Shown one piece after another: positions 9,641 to 20,868 of a stretch of 43,275 nucleotides of DNA; positions within the stretch are counted from its first letter, which is position 1; every line of letters begins with the position of its first letter. Origin of the DNA: Pseudomonadaceae bacterium (GTDB lineage Bacteria > Pseudomonadota > Gammaproteobacteria > Pseudomonadales > Halomonadaceae); contig JAAYGA010000327.1 in assembly GCA_012727935.1 (NCBI GenBank), positions 1 to 43,275 on the forward strand. Reading direction: 5' to 3'. The translations under genes were made by a program, and so were the position numbers. The notes beneath the pieces were generated by a model that was not told where the DNA came from, ran no database searches, and saw only the letters and a list, made by a program, of their open reading frames with translations.

Positions 9641-10450
9641 ATGGACTTTTTACTAGATAAAGCGAATAACTTACTGCCCAGTATTTGGGCCACAGTCAAC
9701 AGCCTATGGCCTTCAGTCGTTATCCTTATTGTGGGTTGGCTAGTAATAGGTTGGGTACATAAACTCGTGGTTAAAATCTTAAGCCGTAAAATGGATTACG
9801 CTTCAACATTTTTTTTAGGTCAGATCACTCGTGCTCTACTGTTAATTATATTATTTATTACTGTACTAAGTGAACTTGGCGTAAACACAACTTCACTACT
9901 TGCTGCTTTAGGTGCGGCAAGTTTAGCCATAGGTTTAGCCCTGAAAGATTCACTAAAAAACCTAGCTTCAGGGTTTTTACTAGTGGCATTAAAACCTTTT
10001 AAAAAGGGTGATTACATTGAAGCAGCAGGCACAGGTGGTAGTGTAGATAGGTTAACATTGTCACATACCTACTTAAAAACATCAGACAATAAAACTGTCA
10101 TGATCCCCAACTCATCACTTATTCACACCAATTTAACTAACTATTCAACTGAACCTAGAAGGCGTTTAGATTTGTTCGTGGGTGTTAGCTACGACGATGA
10201 CGTACGCCAAGTTAAAAAAATACTTTTACAGCTAGCCAATGACGATGAACGCAGCCTGAAAGAACCAGCTCCTTTGGTTGCTATTCTTAATTTTGGGGAT
10301 AGCTCTGTTGATTTCACTTTACGTGTTTGGGTTAACTCTGGTGATTTTTGGGCGCTTAAGTGGCACTTAATGGAACAGATAAAAATCACTTTTGATGAAC
10401 AAAAAATCACCATCCCTTACCCTCAGCGAGTGGTTCACCAAGCTGAATAA
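9641..10450 (+). CDS. mscS: Small-conductance mechanosensitive channel (MscS family)
   Basis: LAALGAASLAIGLALKDSLKNLASGFLLVALKPFKKGDYIE pore and beta-domain motif. Confidence 0.93.
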   Translation: MDFLLDKANNLLPSIWATVNSLWPSVVILIVGWLVIGWVHKLVVKILSRKMDYASTFFLGQITRALLLIILFITVLSELGVNTTSLLAALGAASLAIGLALKDSLKNLASGFLLVALKPFKKGDYIEAAGTGGSVDRLTLSHTYLKTSDNKTVMIPNSSLIHTNLTNYSTEPRRRLDLFVGVSYDDDVRQVKKILLQLANDDERSLKEPAPLVAILNFGDSSVDFTLRVWVNSGDFWALKWHLMEQIKITFDEQKITIPYPQRVVHQAE

Positions 10451-10465
10451 TTAGCATTTTAATTT

Positions 10466-10506
10466 AAGCCATTAATGCAAATATTTCGCATTAATGGCTT
10501 TTTTTT
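10466..10506 (+). terminator. Rho-independent terminator downstream of mscS
   Basis: AAGCCATTAATGC - 9-nt loop - GCATTAATGGCTT followed by T-run. Confidence 0.9.
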
Positions 10507-10624
10507 ACACGTTTAAAAACAAATAAAACCTAGTTTTCTTGCAAAAGTTGACCTTCTTGTGTAAAAACACCTCTCTAATATAAAGATAAATTATAGAATA
10601 ACGCTCTATTAGAGGAGTTAAATT

Positions 10625-11995
10625 ATGAATCAGCGTGTAGCTATCCCTAAGCTTGCCATTGAAGCTCGCCCTTTTAAGGTTTATACCCAGCGCCAGCTAG
10701 ACAAGATTGAAGCCCTAAAAAACTTACCCGAAGAGCTACTGTTCGATATGCAGGTTGTCAGCCAAGTGCTGCCTTTTCGTGTGAATGATTATGTTATTGA
10801 AGAATTAATTGACTGGAAGGCCGTACCTAACGACCCTGTTTTCCAGCTAACTTTTCCACAGCGTGGCATGTTAAAGCCAGAGCATTATGACGAAGTGGCA
10901 CAGCTTTTAAAGAGCCAAGCACCAGCAGCCGAGTTAAAACTAGCCGTTGAACGCATTCGTGAAGACTTAAACCCTCACCCTGCTGGGCAGATGGATATGA
11001 ACCTGCCCCTGCTAGATGGTAAGCCCCTGCCCGGTATGCAGCATAAATACCAAGAAACTGTGTTGTTTTTCCCCAGCCAAGGGCAGGTTTGTCATAGCTA
11101 TTGCACTTTTTGCTTTCGTTGGGCGCAATTTGTTGGTGATAAAGATTTGCGCTTTTCTTCTAATGAAGCAGAAACCTTGCACGCTTATTTAGCTGAACAC
11201 ACCGAAGTTACCGATCTACTATTAACCGGTGGCGACCCTATGGTGATGAAGGCTAAGCATTTACGGATGTATTTAGAAGGTTTAATGAAACCTGAATTAG
11301 ACCACGTTAAAAATATTCGTATTGGTTCAAAAAGCCTGTCTTTCTGGCCCTACCGCTTTGTAACCGACGAAGATGCTAATGAAATTTTACAGCTGTTCCG
11401 TGAATTAATTGCTGCTGGTAAACACATTGCTTTTATGGCGCACTTTAATCATTGGCAAGAAATGGATACCCCTGTTTGCCGTGAAGCAGTTAGACGCATT
11501 CGCGCCACGGGTGCTGTTATTCGTACCCAAGCGCCACTATTGCGCCACATTAATGATGATGCAGACCAGTGGGTTAAAATGTGGAAGATGCAAGTAGCAC
11601 AAGGCATGATTCCCTATTATATGTTTGTTGAGCGTGACACAGGCGCAAGGCATTATTTTGAAATACCCTTGGTTGAAGCTTGGGAAATTTACCGCACAGC
11701 CATGAAACAAGTACCTGGTTTGTGCCGTACCGCTCGTGGACCTTCCATGTCTGCCGACCCAGGCAAGGTAGAAATTCAAGGCGTAACAGAAATTAACGGT
11801 GAAAAAGTAATGGTGCTGCGTTTAATTCAAGGGCGTAATGCCGATTGGGTGCAACGTCCTTTCTTTGCCAAATACAATGATCAGGCCACTTGGCTAAACC
11901 ATTTAGAACCTGCTTTTGGTGAAGAAAAGTTTTTTTATGAAGAAGAATTGGAAGTAATGGAAAGAAGTAAAACAGCCCTAATTGCTAAAGCTTAA
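10625..11995 (+). CDS. KamA-family radical SAM aminomutase (lysine 2,3-aminomutase-like)
   Basis: CHSYCTFC (CxxxCxxC) cluster motif, LLTGGDPMVM, and C-terminal DPGK Lys likely equivalent to the PLP lysine. Confidence 0.88.
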   Translation: MNQRVAIPKLAIEARPFKVYTQRQLDKIEALKNLPEELLFDMQVVSQVLPFRVNDYVIEELIDWKAVPNDPVFQLTFPQRGMLKPEHYDEVAQLLKSQAPAAELKLAVERIREDLNPHPAGQMDMNLPLLDGKPLPGMQHKYQETVLFFPSQGQVCHSYCTFCFRWAQFVGDKDLRFSSNEAETLHAYLAEHTEVTDLLLTGGDPMVMKAKHLRMYLEGLMKPELDHVKNIRIGSKSLSFWPYRFVTDEDANEILQLFRELIAAGKHIAFMAHFNHWQEMDTPVCREAVRRIRATGAVIRTQAPLLRHINDDADQWVKMWKMQVAQGMIPYYMFVERDTGARHYFEIPLVEAWEIYRTAMKQVPGLCRTARGPSMSADPGKVEIQGVTEINGEKVMVLRLIQGRNADWVQRPFFAKYNDQATWLNHLEPAFGEEKFFYEEELEVMERSKTALIAKA

Positions 11996-12020
11996 ACCTT
12001 GACTAGTTAAAAAATGCAGC

Positions 12021-12635
12021 CTAGTGGTTAAAAACTAAGTGATTGGCTAGGTGCTGCCACTGAACAGACCATTCGTGCGTAGGGCGGCGTTGAAAGCCAC
12101 TACGCACAAACTGTAAAATGCGCCCTTCAATAATGGCAAGTAACAGGCTTGCTGCTGCTGCAATAGGCAGGGCAATTTCTAGCCCTTCACGAATCTCACT
12201 TTCTCTTAATACTTGTTTAATTTGTACTTCAATACGATCAAAAAAACGGGCTACTCGACTGTAAAGCTCAAGGTCTTCACCCACCAAAGCCTCGCCCGTT
12301 AAAATGCGGCAAAGGCCAGGGTTTTGTTCTGCAAAAACAAGAATAAGTGTTAACAGGTGTTCACAACGCACTAAGGTTGATTTTTGTTCTTTCATAATAA
12401 TGTTAATGCGGGTGAATAAGCTTTCTTCTATAAACTTAATCAAGCTTTTATACATGCTGGCTTTGTTGCTGAAATGTTGTGTAAGAGCAACCTCAGTAAT
12501 GCCCACTTCTTTGGCTAATAATGCCGTAGTAATGCGCCCCTGAAACTGCTCTTCTAACATTTTTGCTAATACCTGTAGAATTTCACTCTTAAGGGTTTTA
12601 GTCCTAGGTTGTTTTTCTTGCTGTTCTTCTTGCAC
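12021..12635 (-). CDS. slmA: Nucleoid occlusion factor SlmA (TetR family)
   Basis: TetR HTH (GRITTALLAKEVGITEVALTQHFSNKASMYKSLIKFIEE) and SlmA-like body; next to argB/algC/dut/coaBC as in related genomes. Confidence 0.9.
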   Translation of the reverse strand: MQEEQQEKQPRTKTLKSEILQVLAKMLEEQFQGRITTALLAKEVGITEVALTQHFSNKASMYKSLIKFIEESLFTRINIIMKEQKSTLVRCEHLLTLILVFAEQNPGLCRILTGEALVGEDLELYSRVARFFDRIEVQIKQVLRESEIREGLEIALPIAAAASLLLAIIEGRILQFVRSGFQRRPTHEWSVQWQHLANHLVFNH

Positions 12636-12687
12636 ACCGGCCGACCTATTAAGATTTAATCAAACAAGGCATTAGTTATTAGTTTAG

Positions 12688-13611
<924 letters not shown>

Positions 13612-14991
13612 TTAAAAGTTCAGCTTAAGGCTGGCGTCAATTTTAGTAAGCGCATCACGGAAAATGCTGCTTATTCTTGCTAAGGCTTCAGGTGTTTTAC
13701 CTTCAAACCTTAACACGAGTACGGGCGTGGTATTAGAGGCACGGCAAAGTCCCCAGCCATCTTCATAGTCAATACGAATACCATCTAAAGTGGTTTTTTG
13801 TCCATCACCAAACTCACCTTCTTGGGCTAGTTTTTGTACTAGATCAAACTTGTTTTCATCGGTGACTTCAATGTTAATTTCTGGTGTGCTTAAGTCTTGT
13901 GGGTATTGACTAAAAAAGGCATCGGCATCTAAATCTTGTGCGGCAAGAATTTCTAGTAATCTGGCTGCGGCATAAAGCCCGTCATCAAAACCTAACCAGC
14001 GTTCTTTAAAGAAAATATGGCCGCTCATTTCACCTGCTAAGAGTGCGCCTGTTTCTTTCATACGCGCTTTAATTAGTGAATGACCTGTTTGCCACATTTC
14101 AGGTTCGCCACCGGCTGCGCTAATGACTTTGCCTAAATTGCCGCTGCATTTTACATCGTAAATAATTTTAGCACCCGGATTACGGCTTAATAAATCTTCG
14201 GCAAAGGCCATCATTAAATGGTCGGGGAAAATAAGTGTGCCTGAAGGCGTGATTACACCCACTCGGTCGCCATCACCATCAAAACCTAACCCTAAGTCAG
14301 CTTGGTTAGATTTAACATTAGCAATTAAATCTTTAATGTTTTCTGGTTTGCTGGGGTCTGGGTGGTGGTTAGGAAAGGTGCCATCAATTTCTGTAAAAAG
14401 TGGAATAACTTCACAACCCAGTTCTTTCATTAAGCGTGGTGCTAGTTCGCCAGCGACACCATTGCCGGTATCAACCACAACTTTGAGCGGGCGCTTAAGT
14501 TGCACCGATTCAAGGATGGCATTGATATAGTCGTCCCTTACATCAGCAGCCTTTTCAAAGCCTTGGCCGTGTTTAAAATCGGCTTCTACTATACGGCGAT
14601 AAAGGTCGGTAATGGCTGCGCCATGTAGGGTTTCACCAGCCAGTACACATTTAAAGCCGTTGTAATCGGGTGGGTTGTGGCTGCCGGTTACCATAATGCC
14701 AGAGTTGGTGCCTTCTATTTGCATGGCTGCATAATAAAGCGTGGGTGTAGGAACCATACCAATATCAATCACGTCACGGCCTGTTTCAAGAATGCCTTTT
14801 TTTAAGGCTTCAACCATGTCTGGGCCAGAAATACGCCCATCGCGCGCTACAACAATTGTAGTTTCGCCCCTTGCTGCAGCTTCAGAACCCAGTGCTTTAC
14901 CAATAAGTTGCACAGTTTCAGGGGTTAGGGTTTTTCCAACAATGCCACGAATGTCATAGGCACGAAAAATAGAAGCAGGAACGTCACTCAT
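13612..14991 (-). CDS. algC: Phosphomannomutase/phosphoglucomutase
   Basis: FRAYDIRGIVG, VTGSHNPPDYNGFK, GFDGDGDRVGV; start placed at MSDVPASIF. Confidence 0.93.
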   Translation of the reverse strand: MSDVPASIFRAYDIRGIVGKTLTPETVQLIGKALGSEAAARGETTIVVARDGRISGPDMVEALKKGILETGRDVIDIGMVPTPTLYYAAMQIEGTNSGIMVTGSHNPPDYNGFKCVLAGETLHGAAITDLYRRIVEADFKHGQGFEKAADVRDDYINAILESVQLKRPLKVVVDTGNGVAGELAPRLMKELGCEVIPLFTEIDGTFPNHHPDPSKPENIKDLIANVKSNQADLGLGFDGDGDRVGVITPSGTLIFPDHLMMAFAEDLLSRNPGAKIIYDVKCSGNLGKVISAAGGEPEMWQTGHSLIKARMKETGALLAGEMSGHIFFKERWLGFDDGLYAAARLLEILAAQDLDADAFFSQYPQDLSTPEINIEVTDENKFDLVQKLAQEGEFGDGQKTTLDGIRIDYEDGWGLCRASNTTPVLVLRFEGKTPEALARISSIFRDALTKIDASLKLNF

Positions 14992-15024
14992 GTTAAATCC
15001 TCTTGGCACTAATATGGGCTGGCA

Positions 15025-15486
15025 TTAAAGGCGACCAGAACTACCAAAACCACCTTCGCCGCGTTCGGTAGCAGCAAAGTCTGTTACCACTTCAAGTTCG
15101 GCTTGTATAACCGGCACAATAACGTATTGGGCAAGGCGTTCGCCAGGTTCTAGGGTGAAGCTGGTTTGGCCACGATTCCATACTGAAATCATTAATTCAC
15201 CTTGGTAGTCAGAATCAATTAATCCTACCAAATTACCTAAAACGATTCCGTGCTTATGGCCAAGGCCAGAGCGAGGCAGAATAATGCCAGCAAGGCTTGG
15301 GTCGGCTAGGTGAATGGCCAGCCCTGTGCGTACCAAATGAGTAGCACCGGGTTCAATAATAAGGGCTTCATCCAATAATGCGCGTAAATCCATACCTGCT
15401 GAACCTTCGGTTGCATAGCTAGGCAAGGGAAGGGTGTCGCCGATTCTTTGGTCGAGAATTTTTACTGCAACCTTGGGGTGTTTCAT
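15025..15486 (-). CDS. dut: dUTP diphosphatase
   Basis: [42 protein letters not shown] motifs. Confidence 0.97.
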   Translation of the reverse strand: MKHPKVAVKILDQRIGDTLPLPSYATEGSAGMDLRALLDEALIIEPGATHLVRTGLAIHLADPSLAGIILPRSGLGHKHGIVLGNLVGLIDSDYQGELMISVWNRGQTSFTLEPGERLAQYVIVPVIQAELEVVTDFAATERGEGGFGSSGRL

Positions 15487-16760
15487 AGTGCTTGCTGTTC
15501 CTTATAAAAGGCCAAAAGTTTAGCGATTAATGCTTGCCCTAAAACCTGCTTGCTGCTTTGTGGTAGCGCTTGGCGATTAATCTGTTGGTCTGAACGAGTA
15601 AACAAGGTGACACGATTTTCATCGCTACCAAAGCCAATACTGCTATCACTCACATCATTAGCGACTATGGCATCTAGGTTTTTGCGAACTAGTTTATCTT
15701 GTGCATAGTCTTCAACTTGCTGCGTTTCTGCGGCAAAGCCTACACAAAAAGGGCGTGACTTGTGCTTATCAACAGTCGCTTTAGCCATAGTGGCTAGAAT
15801 ATCAGGATTCTTTACTAGCTTTAAAATCAGTTCATCTTGGTTAGCTTGCTTCTTCATCTTTTGATCAGCCACCGCTTCAGCGCGGTAATCTGCCACTGCC
15901 GCACAGGCAATAAAAATATCCGTTGTGCTGCGTAGCTTTTCACAAGCGTCTAGCATTTGTGCTGCGGTAATCACTTGTGTGCAATTCACCCCAGTAGGCA
16001 CTGCTAGATTGACAGGGCCAGAAATAAGTTGCACTTCTGCGCCTTGTTCTGCGGCTGCGGCTGCTAATGCATAGCCCATTTTGCCAGAGCTATGGTTCGA
16101 CAAGTAGCGCACTGGGTCAAGGGGTTCTTGAGTAGGCCCTGCGGTAATCGTTATGCGTAAACCTTCGCCTAGTTTTTTGGTGGGTTCAGGCTGGCCTGAT
16201 TCCAAGAAGCTTGCTTTAAAGAAATTTTCTATCCAACTAAAAAGCTCTTCAGGCTCGGGTAAACGCCCAGCGCCAATATCGCCACAGGCTTGTTCGCCTT
16301 CGGCTGGTGGAATTAAAGTGTAGCCAAGTTCTGTTAATAGCTGGGCATTACGCTGAGTAGCTGGGTGCTGCCACATGGCTTGGTTCATGGCTGGCGCTAA
16401 GTGAACAGGCGCTTTGCTGGCTAGGCATAAAGTGGTTAGTAAATCGCCGGCTTGCCCCGTGGCTAGCCGCGCCATTAAATCGGCAGTGGTGGGCGCAATC
16501 ATAATTAAATCTGCCCAGCGCGCCAGTTCTATGTGTCCCATGCCCGCTTCAGCTTCAGGATCTAATAAGCCGGTATGCACAGGGTTGCCTGTTAGGGCTT
16601 GAAAAGTTAGCGGCTGCACAAAAGCTTGTGCGCCTTGTGTCATAACAACGCGTACTTGAGCACCGGCTTTAATTAGTAAACGTGCCAAAAAAGCGCTTTT
16701 ATAAGCAGCAATACCACCACTAACACCGAGTAAAAGGCGTTTTTTGTTAAGTCCTGTCAT
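15483..16760 (-). CDS. coaBC: Bifunctional phosphopantothenoylcysteine decarboxylase / phosphopantothenate-cysteine ligase
   Basis: [49 protein letters not shown]; 4-nt overlap with dut. Confidence 0.95.
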   Translation of the reverse strand: MTGLNKKRLLLGVSGGIAAYKSAFLARLLIKAGAQVRVVMTQGAQAFVQPLTFQALTGNPVHTGLLDPEAEAGMGHIELARWADLIMIAPTTADLMARLATGQAGDLLTTLCLASKAPVHLAPAMNQAMWQHPATQRNAQLLTELGYTLIPPAEGEQACGDIGAGRLPEPEELFSWIENFFKASFLESGQPEPTKKLGEGLRITITAGPTQEPLDPVRYLSNHSSGKMGYALAAAAAEQGAEVQLISGPVNLAVPTGVNCTQVITAAQMLDACEKLRSTTDIFIACAAVADYRAEAVADQKMKKQANQDELILKLVKNPDILATMAKATVDKHKSRPFCVGFAAETQQVEDYAQDKLVRKNLDAIVANDVSDSSIGFGSDENRVTLFTRSDQQINRQALPQSSKQVLGQALIAKLLAFYKEQQAL

Positions 16761-16843
16761 GGATCAATTAACCCCAGAGTAGAAGGAGGCTAACCTTACC
16801 ATGTTTAGTATTTAACTGAGAAATCAGACAAGGAGGTTTTGCT

Positions 16844-17518
16844 ATGGGAATCAATGACTGGCCAGCCGATGAACGTCCCCGAGAAAAGTTACTAGAAAAA
16901 GGCGCTGCCTTCTTAACCGACGCTGAGTTATTGGCTATTTTTTTACGTACCGGCATTAAAGGAAAAAGTGCGGTTGACCTTGCGCGAGAGCTTTTAGATA
17001 GTTTTGGTGGTTTAAGGCCTTTGCTTGCAGCGAATCAACAAGAGTTTTGCGCTCACCTAGGTTTAGGGCCTGCCAAATTTGCGTTAATGAAGGCCATGTT
17101 AGAAATGTCGCACCGTTATTTAGAAGCTGAGTTAAAACGCGGCGAAGGTTTAACCAGCCCTGAAGCAGCGGGGCGCTATTTAAAATTACAGCTGCGTGAT
17201 CTACCTCATGAAGTCTTTGCTTTGTTATTGCTTGATAACCAACACCGAGTGCTACATTTTGAAATTTTGTTTCGAGGCACTTTAGACAGCGCCTCGGTTT
17301 ATCCGCGCGAAGTTGTTAAGTTGGTCTTGGCACATAACGCCGCAGCAGTCATAATGGCGCACAATCATCCTTCAGGTATTGCTGAACCTAGTAATGCCGA
17401 TGAGCTGATTACTAAAAGATTGAAAGAAGCTTTAGCTTGTGTAGAAGTACGCGTTTTAGATCATCTTATTATTGGAGACGGAGAACCTGTGTCTTTTGTC
17501 TCAAGAGGTCTGCTATAA
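16844..17518 (+). CDS. radC: RadC family JAB/MPN-domain protein
   Basis: [21 protein letters not shown]...; JAMM motif MAHNHPSG; strong AAGGAGG upstream. Confidence 0.95.
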   Translation: MGINDWPADERPREKLLEKGAAFLTDAELLAIFLRTGIKGKSAVDLARELLDSFGGLRPLLAANQQEFCAHLGLGPAKFALMKAMLEMSHRYLEAELKRGEGLTSPEAAGRYLKLQLRDLPHEVFALLLLDNQHRVLHFEILFRGTLDSASVYPREVVKLVLAHNAAAVIMAHNHPSGIAEPSNADELITKRLKEALACVEVRVLDHLIIGDGEPVSFVSRGLL

Positions 17519-17519
17519 T
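17511..17519 (+). promoter_or_regulatory. Extended -10 promoter element for rpmB-rpmG embedded in the radC stop codon
   Basis: TGCTATAAT (TG-N-TATAAT); -10 hexamer 17514..17519 overlaps the radC TAA stop. Confidence 0.6.
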
Positions 17520-17635
17520 ACGCCAGCTTTTTAACCTGGATGGTTTGTCGGCTTGCCTGCGGGCTGCCCTTCTGGTATAAAGGCGCCTTTCATTTTCCTA
17601 ACACCTGCGCCCTTAAGATTGACTGGAGGCATATA

Positions 17636-17872
17636 ATGTCCATGGTTTGCCAAGTTACCGGTAAAAAACCGCTAACCGGGAACAATGTTTCCCACTCGCA
17701 GCGTAAAACGCGTCGTCGTTTTCTGCCAAATTTGCACGCTCACCGTTTTTGGGTTGAGTCAGAGAAGCGTTTTGTTAAACTACGCGTATCCAGCAAGGGT
17801 ATCCGTACAATTGACAAGCTAGGTATCGAACAAGTTTTGCTTGATATCGCAAAGCGCGGCGAAAAAGTTTAA
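17636..17872 (+). CDS. rpmB: 50S ribosomal protein L28
   Basis: [59 protein letters not shown] upstream. The longer ORF-track start at 17540 is not needed. Confidence 0.97.
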   Translation: MSMVCQVTGKKPLTGNNVSHSQRKTRRRFLPNLHAHRFWVESEKRFVKLRVSSKGIRTIDKLGIEQVLLDIAKRGEKV

Positions 17873-17904
17873 GTCTTGCTTAAACATTTACTGGAGCAAT
17901 AAAC

Positions 17905-18060
17905 ATGCGTGAAAAAATCAAAATGGTTTCAAGTGCCGGTACTGGTCACTTTTACACCACTATGAAAAATAAGCGTAACACCCCAGAAAAACTAGAACGT
18001 AATAAATACGATCCAGTTGTTCGTAAGGTTGTTATTTACAAGGAAGCTAAAATCAAGTAA
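17905..18060 (+). CDS. rpmG: 50S ribosomal protein L33 (zinc-independent C-minus form)
   Basis: Manual translation [51 protein letters not shown]; missing from the ORF track because it is only 51 aa. Confidence 0.97.
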   Translation: MREKIKMVSSAGTGHFYTTMKNKRNTPEKLERNKYDPVVRKVVIYKEAKIK

Positions 18061-18080
18061 TTGATTAGCTAATCTTGTTG

Positions 18081-18116
18081 AAAACCCGGTCTGCGCAGGT
18101 GGCCCGGGTTTTTTTA
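18081..18116 (+). terminator. Rho-independent terminator downstream of rpmG
   Basis: AACCCGG ... CCGGGTT followed by TTTTT. Confidence 0.85.
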
Positions 18117-18147
18117 TGTTTTTTTAAACGCTAGCTAGGAGTCTGTT

Positions 18148-19005
18148 ATGCCAGAGTTGCCCGAAGTTGAAACAACCCGTAAAGGCATTAACCCTTGGTT
18201 AGAAGGTCGGACGATTGAAAAGTTAGAAATACGCCAACCTAAATTACGCTGGCCTATTCCAGAAGATTTATCGCAGCGCCTAATAGGTTTAAAGCTGGCT
18301 CCTTTACAGCGCCGAGCTAAATATTTAATTTTTCCTTTATTAGAAAACAACGCTACAGAAGCTAACTGGGGTTTTCTGTGGCATTTAGGCATGTCGGGCA
18401 GTTTAAGGTTGGTTACCCCCGATGAACCTTGGAAAAAGCATGACCATGTAGAACTGCAAGTAGCCGCTTTAGCGGAAGATACCCAAGCGCCCATGCGGCT
18501 GCGTTACCATGATCCACGCCGTTTTGGTGCTTTATTAGATTATCAAGGGGCGGCTTCAGAACACACGCTTTTAAAGAAGTTAGGGCCAGAACCTTTAAGT
18601 GATGCTTTTACTGCCCAAGCACTTTTTCAGCGTTCCAGAAACCGTAAGCTAGCCATTAAAGTATTTATTATGGATAACGCTCAAGTGGTTGGTGTGGGTA
18701 ATATTTATGCAAGCGAGGCTTTGTTTCGTGCTGGCATCGACCCACGCAGGGCTGCCGGTACAGTAAGCCTTAAGCGTTATCAGCGTTTGGTTGAAATTAT
18801 TCGTGAAGTGTTAGCAGCAGCCATAGAGCAGGGCGGCACAACCTTGCGTGATTTTGTAGGCGGCGATGGCAAGCCAGGTTATTTTGCACAAGAGCTAAAC
18901 GTTTATGGTCGGGGCGGCTTACCTTGCAAGGCTTGTGGCGCTGTTTTACAAGAAGTTAAGTTAGGTCAGCGTTCCAGTGTTTGGTGCCAAGCTTGCCAAG
19001 CCTAA
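18148..19005 (+). CDS. mutM: Formamidopyrimidine-DNA glycosylase
   Basis: N-terminal [31 protein letters not shown]-terminal CxxC...CxxC zinc finger. Confidence 0.97.
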   Translation: MPELPEVETTRKGINPWLEGRTIEKLEIRQPKLRWPIPEDLSQRLIGLKLAPLQRRAKYLIFPLLENNATEANWGFLWHLGMSGSLRLVTPDEPWKKHDHVELQVAALAEDTQAPMRLRYHDPRRFGALLDYQGAASEHTLLKKLGPEPLSDAFTAQALFQRSRNRKLAIKVFIMDNAQVVGVGNIYASEALFRAGIDPRRAAGTVSLKRYQRLVEIIREVLAAAIEQGGTTLRDFVGGDGKPGYFAQELNVYGRGGLPCKACGAVLQEVKLGQRSSVWCQACQA

Positions 19006-19077
19006 TGCCGATTTAAGCTTGCATCTGGTAAGATGCTTCTCTTTAATTTGAATTAATTTAACTGAAGGCGAGTCATT

Positions 19078-19446
19078 ATGGGTTACGCTGCATTTAAGCA
19101 CCTGCACATGCTTACAATTACGATTAGCGTGGTATTTTTTGCCATTCGAGGTGCTTCCGCCTTAATGGGTGCTGAATGGATACGCAATAAATGGGTAAGA
19201 ATTATTGCTCATGCTAACGATACTATTTTACTGATTGCCGCTTTAGGGCTTTGTTATCACCTAGGCCAGTGGCCTTTTTATAATTCTGCTTGGATAACCG
19301 CCAAGGTTGTGGGGCTGCTTGCCTACATAGCTTTTGGCACCATTGCAATTAAACGCGGCAAACTTTGGGCTTATGCTTTAGCCCTATTAAGTGTGGCGTA
19401 TATTGCTTGGGTGGCCATTAATAAAGTACCTTTTCCTGCTTTCTAA
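19078..19446 (+). CDS. SirB2-family membrane protein
   Basis: KHLHMLTITISVVFFAIRGASALMGAEW...; SirB2-like pattern with several TM segments. Confidence 0.75.
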   Translation: MGYAAFKHLHMLTITISVVFFAIRGASALMGAEWIRNKWVRIIAHANDTILLIAALGLCYHLGQWPFYNSAWITAKVVGLLAYIAFGTIAIKRGKLWAYALALLSVAYIAWVAINKVPFPAF

Positions 19447-19475
19447 ATTTTATCTAATAACAATAAAGGTTAACT

Positions 19476-20009
19476 ATGAACATTGAGTACCGCTGGACTG
19501 AGTCCCATTTTATTCGCCTAGCACTGTATGACTTTGAACTAGGGCCGCGCAGTGGGCGAGGTAAAGCCACTATGCTGCTAGTTATTTTTACCTTGGCTGG
19601 TTTGCTGGCTATTAATATAGTGCATCGAGGTTTTACCTATTCTGTATGGGATTTAGTACTGGTAGCGGCTGGTCTCTGCTGGTATGCGCTGCGTGGTACT
19701 TTAATGATTCGTATGTTTAAGCGTGCCTTTAAGCGTTCGGGCATGGATGGCGTTAACCTTAAATATAATTTAGAAGAAGAGCAGATAAAAATACAAGTGG
19801 ATGCCAAGCCAGAGCAAACCCTTGAATGGTCAACAATTAAACGGGTTATTCGTACGCAAGAAGGCTTTTTGGTTTATCCAGGCCCTATGTGGTTACCTGC
19901 GGCAAAAATAGAAGATGGCCGAACCACGGAAGAGCTAGCCGCTTTTTTACAGCGCAAAGTAGTGGATTACCGTGATAAGAGTCAGCACAAGTTAAAGCTA
20001 AAAGATTAA
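19476..20009 (+). CDS. YcxB-like domain membrane protein
   Basis: Two TM segments then EWSTIKRVIRTQEGFLVYPGPMWLPAAKIEDGRTTEEL, typical of YcxB-like C-terminal domains. Confidence 0.6.
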   Translation: MNIEYRWTESHFIRLALYDFELGPRSGRGKATMLLVIFTLAGLLAINIVHRGFTYSVWDLVLVAAGLCWYALRGTLMIRMFKRAFKRSGMDGVNLKYNLEEEQIKIQVDAKPEQTLEWSTIKRVIRTQEGFLVYPGPMWLPAAKIEDGRTTEELAAFLQRKVVDYRDKSQHKLKLKD

Positions 20010-20025
20010 TAGGAAAGTTTTTAGA

Positions 20026-20412
20026 ATGAGTAATGAACAGCGTTTTAGCACCACTCACCAGTGGGCAGAAAGAATAAATGAAACCCAAGTTAGAATTGGT
20101 ATTAGCCATCATGCCCAAGATGCTTTGGGTGATATTGTTTATGTCGAACTACCTGAGTTGGGTAAAGAAGTTGTAGTCGGCGAAGTGCTAGCAGCTATTG
20201 AATCGGTTAAAACGGCTTCTGAAATTCAATCGCCGGTAAGCGGCAAGTTGGTTGCTTGCAATACCGACTTAGAAGACACGCCGGAACTATTAAATGAAGC
20301 GCCGTTAACTACTTGGGTTTTTCTACTTGAAGCCGATGCTGCCCAGCTAGATAAAGAATGGCAAGCTTTGTTAGACGTTGCTGCCTATGAAGCCTTGTTA
20401 GACACCCTGTAA
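20026..20412 (+). CDS. gcvH: Glycine cleavage system H-like lipoyl protein (standalone)
   Basis: THQWAERI...ALGDIVYVELPELGKEV...AAIESVKTASEIQSPVSGKLVACN; lipoyl-lysine motif ESVKTASE present. Confidence 0.9.
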   Translation: MSNEQRFSTTHQWAERINETQVRIGISHHAQDALGDIVYVELPELGKEVVVGEVLAAIESVKTASEIQSPVSGKLVACNTDLEDTPELLNEAPLTTWVFLLEADAAQLDKEWQALLDVAAYEALLDTL

Positions 20413-20433
20413 TCATTCAATAGGTAGAACTCA

Positions 20434-20868
20434 ATGCAATGGGATTTAGCGCAGCCTTTTACGACTCGGTTTACCGTCACGGCTGAAGCCATTGACCACT
20501 ATAAGCATGTTAATAATGCTGAATATCTGCGCTATATCGAAGAAGTTAGCTGGCAGCATTCTAATAAGCTGGGTTTAACCATGGATGATTATGAGCGCCT
20601 AGACAGGGCGCTGGTAGTTATTCGCCATGAAATAGATTACACCGCACCGGCTTTTGAAGGTGAAGAGTTGGAAATGGCCACTTGGATAGTTGAATACGAT
20701 CAGCGTTTTCGAGTAGCTAGGCAGTTTCAGCTGGTGCGAATTAGCGACCAGAAAACCCTGATGCGCTGTTATACACGCTTTGCTTGCGTGACCTTAACTT
20801 CAGGCAAACTACGTCGTTTACCCCTTGAATTTAATACTGCCTACCTACCTGCTGTGGTTACAAAATGA
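20434..20868 (+). CDS. Acyl-CoA thioesterase (4HBT/YbgC-like hot-dog fold)
   Basis: DHYKHVNNAEYLRYIEEVSW motif. Confidence 0.88.
   Translation: MQWDLAQPFTTRFTVTAEAIDHYKHVNNAEYLRYIEEVSWQHSNKLGLTMDDYERLDRALVVIRHEIDYTAPAFEGEELEMATWIVEYDQRFRVARQFQLVRISDQKTLMRCYTRFACVTLTSGKLRRLPLEFNTAYLPAVVTK

Noticed and set aside
14237-14530. 97-aa plus-strand ORF inside algC
   Set aside because: Antisense to a conserved gene; Ser/Pro-rich shadow translation.
16768-16956. 62-aa minus-strand ORF between coaBC and radC
   Set aside because: Overlaps the radC start and SD; no domain.
18135-18494. 119-aa minus-strand ORF overlapping mutM
   Set aside because: Antisense shadow of mutM with no recognisable domain.
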